Made by a program: the position numbers and the translations under genes | Notes under the pieces: model-generated | What the model saw: only the letters and a program-made list of their open reading frames with translations | What the model was told of the DNA's origin: nothing | The model's database searches: none | Assembly (NCBI GenBank): GCA_033297075.1 | Contig: MU858092.1 | Coordinates: forward strand, 62,001 to 126,000 | DNA length: 64,000 bases | Source of the DNA: Rhypophila decipiens | Taxonomy: Eukaryota; Ascomycota; Sordariomycetes; Sordariales; Naviculisporaceae | Direction of reading: 5' to 3' | Part shown: one piece after another, positions 22,701 through 34,420 of the stretch | How the letters are laid out: each line of letters begins with the position of its first letter | How positions within the stretch are numbered: position 1 is the stretch's first letter

Positions 22701-24093
22701 CTCTAGGATCCTGTCCAAGAGCTCCTGGCCCTCCGAGGAGATCAAAAAGACATCCGGATTGAGCTTGATGGTGGAGAAAAGTAACGTCCAGGCAAAGCCA
22801 TCCGCCTGTAGGGCGTATTCTTTGCATACATCTCGAAGAGTCGGAAGAGAAAGTGGTACATTGTGCTCTGCTGCCATCTCCAGGATGGACTCTACGACGG
22901 GAAGTGCCTTGACTCCATGGGGCTTCAGGGCCGATATGAGGGCGTTAAATGCGGCCTGCACCCAAGTCTCGTAGTCTTTCTTGGAGGTCATTTGGCCGAG
23001 TGTTCGTGGTGTCTTGGCAATGAGGTCGAAGAGGACAGGAAAGGAGGTCTTGAAGTTGAGGCTGGACATGTCAATGGCCATCTCCATGACCTGCTGTGCG
23101 GCCCCAGCACTTTCTTTCTCGGTAAAAGCCGACCTGGATGGTAGAATCATGTTCCGCATAACGAACAGCCGGAGGTCATGGGCCCAGTGACTCTGGACGG
23201 CCGAGTCAATAGAGAGAGATCTCTTCTCCGGAATCCCCGTCAACTTGCCAAGGAGGTTGGCGGCAAATCCCGAAAGGCTCCTTGCGACTTCCATGGCGTC
23301 GTCCGGGCCCCTCAAATGAAGTTCCCATATCGACGAAAAAGTCGACATCCACGATGCCTGATCCAAGGGCGAGCCGTCCCTCTCCTCGTGATTTTCAGCC
23401 GCCATCCCGCAGAGCACAATAATGGGCACCAAAAGCTTCATAGCCTCGGCGGCAGACGAATAGAACAGCGACTTGACATGCTCAGCACCCATGCGTCGAC
23501 TCGGTGGCTCCGTTACCGATATCGACTCGCAGCGGGATATAAGCACCCTTAAAGCTGTGAGCAAAGCCTGAGCCGTCTTGAGGCACATGGCCTTTTGTCT
23601 CTGAAGCGAAAGATCGAAATCAGGGTCCTTCTGACCATCAGCATCCACCATCTCGACATCCCCGTTCGTATCCGGACCACCCTTCTCCGGTTTTGAGATC
23701 TCCTTCAACGTCTGTTGTAATATGACTATGAAGCGGCGGTCGGCGAGGGCCTTTGCCAGCGAAAAGAGAGGGATCCAGTCGAATACGATGCGCATGATCT
23801 CCCAGGTGCGAGGGTACCGTCGGAACCTCTCGGTGGCGTTGTCCGTGCCATTCGTCATCTTTAGGAGCCATCGTAACAGCATCTCTTCGGCGGCGTGAAA
23901 GCCCTTTTGTGCGGTTCCTTCTCGATGCGGCGCCAATGCCTGCCATACTCTCTCGAGCCTTTCGGGGGCCGTCTCGATGTCGCCTTGATCGAGGGCCTGG
24001 ACGGCCGGTATAAGGGCGGCGTCGTTCCCCTATTTCAAAAACGTTAATAACCAACAAGGAACCCAATGCGACAGACGGGGGTATACCGACCAT
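19745..24093 (-). CDS. Urb2/Npa2-like ribosome biogenesis protein (about 1,412 aa)
   Basis: The main exons are 24029-20687 and 20637-19745; the 49-base intron between them (GTGCCA donor, GACTAAT branch, CCAG end) keeps frame. The long helical, repeat-like protein, without signal peptide or membrane segments, has the size and C-terminal layout of fungal Urb2/Npa2, a nucleolar factor for early 60S pre-ribosome assembly. The last 270 residues (KTYKYLCALVEIIIKRHRKRIDGHFHLLIPTLQALLRHLL and so on) resemble the Urb2 C-terminal domain. An acidic spacer (DTNGDVEMVDADGQKDPDFD) sits near residue 105. The start is unresolved: an intron ends at 24030, and the only nearby ATG upstream is 24093-24091, which fits in frame only with a weak GTCGGT donor. 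The family call is by overall resemblance and is moderately sure. Confidence 0.68.
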
Positions 24094-24840
24094 CTTCAAG
24101 GCAAGCCGGTTTTCAATCTGATTTCTTAAAGTCAATTCCTGCCTTTCAAGAGCTTTTCAGCGTCGCATATTCCCTCGATTAGCTCAGAATTTAAAAGAAT
24201 AACAGGCCATAAAAATGCGACAGGGTATCATATAATATACTTTTTTTTGCAGAAACAAAAGTCTGTATGGTGCATCTCGCGACCTTGCTGCAGCAAGAGA
24301 AGGACGATGAAGCTCGCGCCCCCACTAAAAAATAAATTCTGCCGTCCCAATTCCTGGCGCAAACTTGTCCGCCCAGCGGGCCTCACCGCCTTTCGGACGA
24401 CAGCGGGAAGAACAGGGGTCACAGCTGCAGCAGCAGGTGAACAAGCCCGAAAGTCTTGGCAAAAAGACGTAACCCGAGGGCCGTTCCGTTGCTGCAAGCA
24501 AGGGAAAATACCCGACCCGGAACTTTCCAATTAACGACGTAGACGACGACGACAGACAACAACAGCAGATTATCACCAACAAAACAAATAGTCAATTGAC
24601 CAGCTCTTAGGTACGAACACCTTTCTTTGTTTTCAAACTCCCGAGAACGAATTGAGCATCACCAACGATAAACGAAGGCATTGAAAAAGCTTGGACCGTT
24701 CGACCGACATCATAACCTGAGCTTCAATTGCGCCAAATAAACAATCAAGACCGGAAAGAGCTAACCCATCAACCCGCAGACAAGCCCGCATACCATACGC
24801 TTCTCTTTTTCTAATTCCGAAATATTAAATCATCACCACA
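24094..24840. other. divergent promoter between the Urb2-like and Mic10 genes
   Basis: This 0.75-kb stretch lies between two genes transcribed apart. Short frames inside show no protein-like motif. It likely holds both promoters and leaders. Confidence 0.5.
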
Positions 24841-25222
24841 ATGGCCGACACAACCACCCCATCAGCAGCACCCGTGACGCCGCTGCCTCCCCGCCTGGCG
24901 CGCCCCGTGAGCGAAGCCCTCCTCAACGAGAAGGTTTGTTTGCTGCCCCCCTCCCCTCCCTCCAGACAGACCCCTTTCTGTTCTTCTCCTTCAGTGTCAA
25001 ACTAACTAACCAATGTTGTTTTAAATAAAAAAGTGGGACCGCTGCCTCTCAAACCTGCTAATCAAATCAACCCTCGGCCTCGGTTTCGGCGTGGTCTTTT
25101 CGGTCCTGATCTTCAAGCGGAGGGCGTGGCCTGCTTTCGTGGGCGTCGGCTTCGGCGCCGGCCGTGCCTACGAAGAGTGTAATTCTAGCTTGAAGCAGGC
25201 TGCCAGGGATATTCGCAAGTAA
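24841..25222 (+). CDS. mic10: MICOS complex subunit Mic10 (93 aa, two exons)
   Basis: Exons 24841-24933 and 25034-25222 are joined by a 100-base intron (GTTTGT donor, CTAAC branch, AAG end). The protein matches Mic10/Mio10/MINOS1. A short Ala/Pro-rich N-terminus leads to LNEKWDRCLSNLLIKS, then two short membrane segments with the glycine motifs typical of the family (GLGFGVVFSVLIF, then VGVGFGAGRAYEE), joined by the positive loop KRRAW. Mic10 sits in the mitochondrial inner membrane as a hairpin and oligomerises through its Gly motifs to bend the membrane at crista junctions. The length is normal. It is divergent from the Urb2-like gene. Confidence 0.93.
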
Positions 25223-25782
25223 AAAAGATTCAACATATGGGCCGACGACGGACGAAACAAAACCCCCAAGGACGAAAAGGGCCAAGGTAGAAGAACGATG
25301 GATGATAATAAGAACTTTTTTCTTTCTTTTCTTGGAGGGTGATGGGATATACAAATTGCGAGGGTATGGGTTTGCTACGGAACGCTTCCGCTATCAAAAC
25401 CCGAGCAAGATGCTAGAGAAGAGAGGAACATAGGATATTGGCTTGGGGAATAGAGTGGACAGCCGTTCGTACGGCGGGCAAGCGACCAGTACATACAATA
25501 TTCACTTGTCAAGACAGTGAAGAGGGCCGCGAGTCTAGACGGAGAGGGGCGGACTACGAGGGGCAATGGGGCAGAATAAAAAAGCGTAAAACATTACTGT
25601 ACCAAGACATTTTTCTTTTCTTTCCTTTTTTTCCCTTTGTTGTAGAAGTCGGGAGTCGGGTGTAGAATCAGAGATGCGGCATTGAGCAGACAAGACTGGA
25701 CCTACTTGTCTCAATGAAGTGCATGTGAAATTTATTCAGACTATTTGCATCTGCAGAAGTTATCCAAGCAGCAGGGAAGTAA
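25223..25782. other. intergenic between convergent genes
   Basis: This holds the 3' UTRs of mic10 (+) and of the membrane-protein gene (-). A pyrimidine-rich tract lies at 25600-25640. No gene is seen. Confidence 0.5.
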
Positions 25783-27456
25783 TCAAACAAGCTCCAGGAA
25801 TCTTTGCTCCTTCTTCCTCGGGTCCTCTTCCAGCCCATTATGGCCAGCCATCTCTTCATCCACAGGTCGGCGAGCCTCCCCTGAACCTCTCCGCAGAAAG
25901 GAAAAGCCGGCGGCGAGGCGTCTACCACCAGCATCACTACCACTACCAGTTCCGACAGACGGACCTGACACAAACCCATCAACAAACGAAACCTGCTTAC
26001 GTTGATGGACATGATGCTGGCGCCTGCCACCACGGGGACGAACATTTGTCCGCCTAACAAGTCCTCCACCGCCAACGTCACGAGGGGGTCCCCCCACAGC
26101 ACTGGAAGTGCCACCACCAGGCTGATCAAACGCTCTGCTGGAACCGCTCGCAATGACGACAGCATCAGTCTCACGAGTACTGATAGTCGGAACAGGAAGC
26201 ACTCTCCCAGATTCCAAATCTCTGAGATACCTCTCTTCTGGCGGTGTCAGAGAGCCAGTTTCCCCCGTGGACGATGATAGCCCGTCGTCTGCCACAGACG
26301 GGCCGCCGACGACTTCCTGATGCTGAGGCAGCGAATAGCCGTATCCGCCTTCGCCATGGTCGTCTGTTGTTCTTTGGCGGTCCTCCGCAGAGCCTCTTCT
26401 TATAACAGATCCAACACCAGCTTGCACACCGACACTCACTCGCCTGCCTATCTCGGTCAGAAGATCCATCTGGGCCTGCACAGGCGGCAGAATAGTGTCG
26501 GTGATGATGGCGTTGCTTTTGCTTCTAGCCCTCCCCAGAAATTCGCTTGCTGCCGTAGATATACTTCCTCGTCTTGAAGAATCCGGCACTGGGGGGACAC
26601 TGACGGGCAGAACCGTTGGCGGGCCAGGTACCAAGTCGTGTTGATGCGGTCCTATCCAAAAGCGACTGACTGGCTTGTCATGTTCTCCAGATGGGAACTG
26701 CGATGATGGATGTCTCACAGTACAGGTGACACTCGGCTGTGGGAAAACTTCCTCAAACAAACGTGGGCCCGTTTCTGTCCCATTTTTGGTGTCATCGCCC
26801 TTCTTTTTGTCATCTCTGCGGCCGAATTTGGCTTTGGATCTTGACAAGGCTGATACAAGCTTCGGTAGTGCCAGTCCTGTCTTCTTCAGAACCGGAGGCA
26901 TCATTCCTGGGTCATCTAAACCCGAGCCACCAAAAGAGCTAGCCAAAAGGGAGGATTTTAACAGTTTGGTGGTGGACGACATCCTTGATATATTTGCTGC
27001 ACCCTCTTTGTTGTCTCGGTCTTTTTCTTCAGGACGATGACTGCGCGGTTGTTGCCCCTTGCGATGCAATTCCGCAGACCGCAGCTTGCAACCGACCCCG
27101 ATCCAGATCACAATGCCCATTGTAACTACAAGTCCGAGAACTCCCAGGGCGAGAAGATTGATTTCTGAACGGGAGGATTCGAGTTTTAGGTTCGCCATTA
27201 TGTTTGCAACACCGCCGGTAGGGCTGATCGAGGGTATTGTTTCCGATGAGACGGTAGGGCTCGTGGAAGTTGTCATGGCGGACTTTGTTTCGGCGTTTGA
27301 GCGGGAAGGTTCTTGATGCTTGATATGGTCAAAGTAGCCGTCGTCGGGGGTTACTTGAAGGAACAGCGGCTTTCTTGCCGGTCGAGGTATAGACGGTCTC
27401 GACGGCCGATGGGAGGTGGCCCGATATTTGCCTTGGGGCTCGAGAAGGATTCTCAT
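25783..27456 (-). CDS. fungal single-pass membrane protein, function unknown (557 aa)
   Basis: This is one exon from ATG at 27456. A single strong membrane segment (INLLALGVLGLVVTMGIVIWIGVGC) lies at residues about 99-123, preceded by a Ser/Thr/Pro-rich region and followed by a basic stretch (KLRSAELHRK), which places the long C-terminal part in the cytosol. That part is low-complexity, rich in Ser, Gly, Arg and Pro, with basic clusters and no enzyme motif. There is no cleavable signal peptide; ATG at residue 61 is an alternative start nearer the membrane segment. The layout recalls fungal wall-stress sensors or septal membrane proteins, but no diagnostic domain is visible, so no function is proposed. 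Confidence 0.75.
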   Translation of the reverse strand: MRILLEPQGKYRATSHRPSRPSIPRPARKPLFLQVTPDDGYFDHIKHQEPSRSNAETKSAMTTSTSPTVSSETIPSISPTGGVANIMANLKLESSRSEINLLALGVLGLVVTMGIVIWIGVGCKLRSAELHRKGQQPRSHRPEEKDRDNKEGAANISRMSSTTKLLKSSLLASSFGGSGLDDPGMMPPVLKKTGLALPKLVSALSRSKAKFGRRDDKKKGDDTKNGTETGPRLFEEVFPQPSVTCTVRHPSSQFPSGEHDKPVSRFWIGPHQHDLVPGPPTVLPVSVPPVPDSSRRGSISTAASEFLGRARSKSNAIITDTILPPVQAQMDLLTEIGRRVSVGVQAGVGSVIRRGSAEDRQRTTDDHGEGGYGYSLPQHQEVVGGPSVADDGLSSSTGETGSLTPPEERYLRDLESGRVLPVPTISTRETDAVVIASGSSRAFDQPGGGTSSAVGGPPRDVGGGGLVRRTNVRPRGGRRQHHVHQRKQVSFVDGFVSGPSVGTGSGSDAGGRRLAAGFSFLRRGSGEARRPVDEEMAGHNGLEEDPRKKEQRFLELV

Positions 27457-28061
27457 TAGAGAGGCGTAGATCGTGAGGGACCAAAACAGGACAAAAGACT
27501 GAAGGAAAAGAAGAATAGATACTTAGGTACTGGGTAAAATCATGAGGCTGTTGTTGTTAATGGGAGGAAAACAGGTCGTCGGCGTCGATCAAGTAGAGAA
27601 CAAGGTTGAACAAGGTTGAATAAGGTGATGGCTATGCGGTCGACGTTGGTGAAGGCAGGAGATATGGCCAAATGTCGGCCTGAAGAGTCCAAGACTGTAC
27701 CTATTGGAAAGAGCGATGGCTTGCCTTCCGTTTCTTGCCAAACTGCGGAGAAGACAAACCACAAATATCGAAGCAGGAAGGAACCAGAAGACCACCTGAC
27801 CTCTGCAAAGCATCTAGAAGCAAATATATATCAAATGAACTGGAAGGAGCAAACCAAAGAATTCATAACCCTCCTGTAGTTCATTACCAGTCCCATCGTA
27901 TATATCCAGAACAAAAACAGGACTCTTCAAAACATGGCTATGCTTGCGTAGACATCCTCACCCAAACCAAACGAAACGAAACGAAACCAAACGAAACCAA
28001 ACGAAACCCGAACAAAGCCAATTTTCCCCAAGACATCCAAAACAAAACAACAAACGTTCCC
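27457..28061. other. intergenic: promoter of the membrane-protein gene and 3' UTR of the Smr gene
   Basis: This contains AAGGTTGAAC direct repeats at about 27602-27625 and a CAAACGAAAC-type repeat at 27962-28008. No gene is seen. Confidence 0.45.
27962..28008. repeat. CCAAACGAAA-type simple repeat
   Basis: Five-base units AAACG/AAACC are repeated about nine times just past the Smr gene stop, in its presumed 3' UTR. Confidence 0.75.
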
Positions 28062-29371
28062 CTACATAACCACACAACAACCCAAACATTTCGAAATAGC
28101 CTTCTCAACCTCATCCTCCTGCCTATCCGGCCTTTGCTGCTGCTGCTCATGATGCTGCGGTGGACGCGAGTGACCCTGCGGCCTATCCTCCCCACCGTAC
28201 CCACCACCATGAGCCGGAGGCCTATGCTCACTCAGCGGCGGCGGCCTGCTCACCCTCCCGCCCGTCAAATCGACATACAAGCGCCCTTCATTCTCCTCAG
28301 TCGCATAATCCAACCCCATCTCCTTACACAAGCTTTCAACCCGCGGCTTGATCTTTTGCACCCGTCCGGCAGAATGGTTCCCCTTGCCGACGATGACATG
28401 CAAATGGGACTGTCCGCGGGCTTGGGCATCTCGGATGCGGGCTTCGAGGATATCCTCTGCTTCTTCGACGAATTGCCCGTGCAGGTCGATCGTGTCGTCT
28501 GGCACGCGGTCGGGCGAGTTATTCTCGCGGAAGATGAACTCGGAAGCTTGCTTGTTGTATGCGTCTTGCTGGCGTTGGTGTTTCTTGCCTTCTTCTGAGA
28601 GTTCCTTTGCTGCTGCGCCGTCACCCTGGGAGTAGGCTTCGTGGGCCTTTTTGGTTACTTTAGCATTTTGTTTATTTCAACAAGAGGTAAGAGATAATTA
28701 GGAAAAGGATATGGATTTGATGCTGTGGTGTGACGCCAGTACAGTTATGAAGCTGTATCCATAGAATAGGAATGGTAGGTACGTCGTATTATGTTTCTCG
28801 GGGCGAGCCGGACGAGCCGGTGCAACAACGGAACGGAAGTCTAAAAAAAAGGGGGTGGACCATAAAGTGTCACCGTACCTACCCGATCAAAACATGACTT
28901 CTTCCGATCCGCTTCCCGCCTCGCTAGGTCCCGGAGCCGATCATACTCTGCCTCGGCATCCTCGGCGGCGTTGTGGTTGAAGGCTATTCACGGCACGGAA
29001 AAGATAAAACGGCCATTAGTACAGGTACGCGGGTATATATATGTAAGGTTGTGGCTCAAGCCTTGGAGTTATTAAGAATAAGAATAAGAATAGACTCGTC
29101 ACGGCACGGCACGTCAAGTGTAAGTTCATGCAGTCTGCCGTGAAGTTTGGGTATAGGATGACGTGGATAGGATGGAGTGAGGGAGGGGCGCCATGATCAA
29201 CGGCTTCACATAGATTGGTAGGCACGAGGCACAGTTGACCAAGGCAGGTGAGCGGTGAGATGTGAGATGGGCTCGGTGCGAAAATGCCATGGTGAAAGAG
29301 GACGGTGGTGATCAGATTGAGCAAAGTACAAACATACCACGACCGCCTATCCGTTCCAATGGGATTGCCAT
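28062..29371 (-). CDS. DUF1771-Smr domain protein with C-terminal CaaX box (239 aa, three exons)
   Basis: Exons 29371-29338, 28983-28883 and 28646-28062 join to exactly 240 codons. The N-terminus (MAIPLERIGGRAFNHN) is shared by fungal members. DUF1771 spans residues about 25-90 (YDRLRDLARREADRK...GDGAAAKELSEEGK). The Smr domain spans about 100-175, with DLHG (IDLHGQFVEEAED) and HVIVGKGNHSAG, as in MutS2-type nicking and RNA-cleaving Smr domains. A Gln/His/Arg/Pro-rich linker follows, and the protein ends CLGCCVVM, a CaaX box with extra cysteines that could be farnesylated and palmitoylated. The role is probably RNA or DNA end processing or ribosome quality control, by family; the lipid tail suggests membrane attachment. 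The large 5' region is shared with gna-1. Confidence 0.9.
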
Positions 29372-32300
29372 GATGCCTCGTCAATGCTGTTGTCCGCTCA
29401 GGAGGGTGAGGCTTGCTTCACAAAACGGCCTTGGTGAATCGGGCTTGGTCTCTACCACAGAGCCGGGACAATCCAAGGTGAAGCCGGCAGCGGAATTCTA
29501 CACAGAGTGGCGAGAACCCCTCCAAACTGCGGGGTTGTTTCTTCGGTTTGTCCGTTTGCTACGATCCGGTCGTGGTGGTGATGTTGTCCCTGCCGATGAG
29601 GCTTCAATGTTGTCCCACCGCTTTCTCAGGGGCTGTCAATTTTAGCGTGGTTCGTGAAGAATGAACCGGAACCCACACCACCAAAGACGATGTGTGGTTG
29701 TCCGGCCGGTGACCCGGCGTGGTGCACCGCCAAGGAATCCGCCCAGTGGCTTGCCTGGCTGGTGTGCAAAAAAGACTGGCCAATCAGATGTGCAAACAGC
29801 TACACTCCAAACGCACGGTCCACTTCAATTTGGGCCCAAAGTGATGGAGGCACAATGAACTATTCCAAAAGTGGATGTTTGACCATCGTGCTGCACTGCA
29901 CTAATGATTGAGAAGCAAGCTGCTGGGCATGTGTTAGTTACTGGCAGTGGGGGAGGTTCATTCGGCTGTCTCGGTTTCGCCTCCAATTCAGCTCTTGTCT
30001 TTTCGCTGAAATCCGTTTGTTAACTTCTTACGTTGTGGTATCCGTAGCCGTAGAACAAGAACAAGCACGTCAGCTTCCTTGCCCATCGTTCCTTTGCATG
30101 ATGGAACCCTCATGGCGGAATCGCAAGTGACAAATCTTCAAGGATCTTGGTTGTCAAAGAATGCTCGCCGATCTTTTCCAATTGCATTTCCATTTTTCAG
30201 GAGGAGCTCCATCACAAAAAGCAATGTGAGAGGTCCGAAGCTCGGGCCCTCCTGGGTTCTTTCAATGCATTTCCTTCTAGAATCTATAATGAAAACCCAT
30301 CCCCCCTTTTCCAACTAGCGCAATATTATATAAGCGCTAGGTATGCTGTACTAATGTGATAAAATGTCCCGATGTCAGTTTATTCCTCTTGCGTGATAGG
30401 GGGAGTTTCTTCTGGATCGAAAGAACAAGAAGAAACGGCACAGAATTTTCGTCAGATCTTTGCATCGTCTTTTGTCACTGCCCTTGTAAGAGAGGAGTAC
30501 GTGTATGGCTGACATATCAATCGATATAGTATTTTGGCCGGACCTGCAGCGGATGATTTTGCCGTTCTATTATTGCGAATGGTGTGCTGTTTTTATATAT
30601 TCTCGGCTCCCGTTAGGTGCTCTCCCGCCTCGACACAACCTACAAAAGCCGTGATGGATGCTGCATGTCAAGAGGGATTCCGCGATCTGGGCGCACCTCA
30701 ATCCGGGGTGACTCGGCCGATGTGGATATAAAATTGCCGACATCTTACGCAATTAAGAGTCCTGTCCCGTACAGTGATGAAGAGGAGGGCTAAATAGAGC
30801 CAACTGCAGGCGCATGTGTGCGGCGGGCAGCTTCTAAACCAGGGAGGAGCTGGCCGGAGCTGGTCGGCTCGTCAGCAGCAAAGAAACGAAAACACGTTGA
30901 GCTGATCTCTGATCGAAACGTTTTGCTTGAATAACGCCGGGGATGTTCGTGCAGAGCCAGGAACCGTTTATCAATCGGCGGACATCCCGTACCGGGAACA
31001 TCCAGATATCCTCTCCGGCGGTCAGGATTTCGAATCTCAGAGGCTGCTAAGCTCCAGGATGGTTGATAGCGGTGGTACACTACAGTTTGCCGTCATGTCT
31101 TGACGGGCAAAGCTCCCAGAAACAAGACAAAAAAAGTAGGCTGCATAGGGAAAATTTCAGATCAGCTCCACAACAATGATTTTACATCAGACCATCTGCT
31201 GGAGTGGAAACCAGGAAAGGAATCAAAAGATGCAGAACATGTCGATATCAACAGGGGCATCCCCTTTAACTTGCAAGGAGGCTGCCATGTGGTTCTCGTG
31301 CTCCAGTGCTCGTTTAACGGCCCCGCAGTGGAGTTTCTCGCCGCAAAATCCAGCGACCTTGGGAACGTTTTGGGTTAGCTCGTCGAATTTTGAAATTGCC
31401 GTCAATTTCACTCCCTCAGTCCGTTCCCTCGGGAGCTGTCTGCGCCAACGCCCATGTGGTTTAGGTTCAAGAGAGGTCCCGTTTGGCTCGAATCTAGAAA
31501 CCTTTCCCAAGAACCTCAAGCTCTGGTGCTCTGAAATGACAAATCACCGAAGCCATCGCGATTGCGCTCTGGGGGTTGGTTGGCACCAGCTGGTAGCGAT
31601 TGTTGATCGGTTGGAGATCACATGAGCGGGGATGCCAAGATCCCATTGCCAGGGGACGCCTCAGTGCTGTGGAGAAGAGCCGAGAGGCAGAGGGTTGAAA
31701 CCAGTGGGCTGGAGGTCCCTGGTGGCACTGAGTGAATACACTACAACACGACTGAGAACATGTTCTATCCGGCCAGGGAATGGACATCAGGTTCTGAAAT
31801 GCGATGCTGACGAGAGCGGGGCCGCGCTCAATCGGAAAAGGAAGCTTGTCCACAGCTTCTGTTGTTTCTGCATGGAAGAAGACTCCCGGCTAATAATAAC
31901 TGACGTTTCAAGAGGTTTGCATTGACCGACAGCCTGGGGAGGTTTCGGAGCACAGATGCGATGTGCGACGCACAATGGTTGCTCAGCGCATCATCGAAAC
32001 TTGGGATGGTGGTTTGGAAGCAATCGAAACAAAGGTTGCCCTGTCGGTATTAATCAAGCCACGGTGAGAGCCTCTTGCCGTGTGCTCAGGACATAAAAGA
32101 CATTATCTCCTTGTAGGGTAGCACTGAGGAAAGGGGCTCGGCCTTGGAGCGGCTCACGGTCAAAATCAGGGGTTGTTTTGTTGTTGATCTTGGGTCCCGG
32201 CTAATCAACCGATCAGCCAGCCTTGAGATTCCTTCAGAGTTCCGCAGGGAAAACGTCAATCATGGCACGGATCGGTGAACCATCAATGCTTCCTAGGACA

Positions 32301-33969
32301 TCACTTGGGTGAAGTTTGCTCTGTCTTGTTTTGCTTCATCGGCAGTGTATGGCAAGGCTAAAAAGTGACTTTGGGTCCGGCCGTTTCAAATCCATCGATC
32401 AGTCCAAGATCAACGTGTAGGACGGCTGTTTTTCACCATGTCCGGTGAACGATGTATTTGTTGTCAATCTCGATACTTTCTGCGACTCCTTTCTCCCAGA
32501 ATTCACGGCAGCCGAGGACTTTACTTATTGCCACACATGGAAGCTGAACCGGTCCCGCGGCTGGCTTTCATCCACTGTCGGCGGTCCCGGTAGCCAGCCG
32601 AACGGGCTCCCGAGGGGGTGGATGTCTGTCCCGGACGGACGCAGCGGCTGATGTCGATCCATTGTCTAGACTTCAGTGCGTTTTACTCTGGTCGGTTCTC
32701 GGATTGTCCTTAGTCAAAGAGACACGAGACGCAGACAACGATTGGGACAACTGAGACAAGAGGCTTCCTCAAGAAAGAATCCAGATCTGGGATGACCAGG
32801 CCCAATGCGAGGACGGGTGGCTGATTTCGTATTTGCAGTCCCTTCTGATATGTTCGAGACCAACAGAAGCCATCACGCCGCCACTATATCGCGGCTTGAG
32901 GAAAAAGGACGCAGGTGCGTCATGGTGCATCGATCGCAACGAGAATTGAGAGGCTGCTGGACATCGAAGTACTGAGAGGTCGCACAGTTGGGGGATGCGG
33001 TGACAGACAGGCTGGTGGACGAGTGTTGAATCTCCTTAGTTCCCGGGAGCGAAATATCGCACCGTTTTTTACTGCTTCAGATATAGTGAGAACCCAAGGC
33101 CATTTCTGTCAATTATCTGATCTTCTCGCGGCCTCAAAAGAACATCATCATTACCGCCGATATAGGAACCGACCTTCATATTTCGGATAGAAGCCCGGGA
33201 CGCAAAAAGTAGAAGATATCATTTGTCGCCCGAGGGTCGCACAGAGGCAGGCCACAGTGAATGGGACTTGCAGGGATTGGAAAGAAACCAAGAACAAATG
33301 ATAAGGATATGGATAGTAGGTAAATATAACAATCCCATGGATCTTTAAGAAGTGCGTAAGAAGACCTGGAAATAGACATCACAGGTGATACCTGAAACGT
33401 GGTGTTGTGCTCTTGAGAGCGTCGTCGTGGTGAGCCGAGGGTGCGAGAAGGCTGCTGGCCGGTCTGTATGAACACAGGCCATTTGAGCTGCTCTTTGTAG
33501 GTGCAGCTTTGATGCCGGGTTCAGGTCCAAAGTCTGGTTCAGACGCTAGGACCGGCCTGTCCAGGGCTCCAGGTACCTTGTGGCTCCACTTATCTGCAGG
33601 GCCTCTAGCAAGATGATTAGCCAGCAGGCGGTGGGTGGGCCACTCCAGCACCCCCGAAATTCAGTGGTGCATTCGATGGTCGCCAGTCCCCACTTCTCGC
33701 ACATTAACACAACCAGCCCGCCCACTTTCAGTCTTCCCCTTCTCTCAATTTCCTGGTTCAACCTATCCTGCCGACAGTCTTGAGCAGAGAAGAGCAGCAA
33801 TCTCGATTTCCTCTTTCTCTTCTCCTGCCTCATCGGCGAATTTCCCTTGTGCGATTGCGACGACATATCTTCGTATCGTCATTTTCGATTCGGCGTGTTT
33901 TTATTGAAACGATTAGTCCACACTCGTCACTTGACGCTGGACGATTGAAGAGTTTTGGTATTCATCAAA
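29372..33969. other. 4.6-kb gene-free stretch upstream of the Smr and G-alpha genes
   Basis: This is the divergent intergenic region. Open frames up to about 150 codons occur but have no motif, no supporting splice pattern and mixed composition. No tRNA, 5S or transposon ends were seen. It is probably the extended regulatory region and leader of the G-alpha gene. Confidence 0.4.
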
Positions 33970-34347
33970 GTAAGTATCAGTCGCCGCATCTTGTCCACCA
34001 TGTTTCCGGCTGTTTGCACGCAACGACCCGCTCCGTCCCATCGACATTTTTAACCATAAGCCGCCTCCCGTCGACTGCTTACCATTTCGCCACTTGTTCT
34101 GGTCCGATAAACTCAAAAACGTTAATCGCGGACGCGTCGGGTGGGAATTTTTGGCGATTCGATGGTCAATGGCGGCGCGAGGTGCCTCGGTGCCTTCTGA
34201 GCAACCGACGATTCAGCACCGATTGATAAGCGGCCGTGGCCTGATTTTTGCTCGGTGGATACCCGTGGCTCGACGGCCTTGGGTTATTGCCACGATTCGC
34301 AGCATCAACTACTTGGAGCATGGTCGCTAACATTCCGTTCTCTCCAG
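33970..34347 (+). other. probable 5' UTR intron of the G-alpha gene
   Basis: A consensus GTAAGT donor at 33970, a GCTAAC branch point at 34325 and a CTCCAG acceptor ending at 34347 frame a 378-base intron, 73 bases before the ATG of the G-alpha gene. Confidence 0.65.
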
Positions 34348-34420
34348 ACAGTGGTCTCTTCGCATCTGTCCAGCATATTCACGACCATAATCGCCGTCGT
34401 CACTGACACCAGCCGTCAAG

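Noticed and set aside
24247..24534. 95-codon plus-strand frame between the Urb2-like and Mic10 genes
   Set aside because: No motif; it lies in a divergent promoter, and its composition is not protein-like.
29372..33969. A hidden gene or transposon in the 4.6-kb gap
   Set aside because: No terminal repeats, transposase motifs or exon chains were found on either strand.
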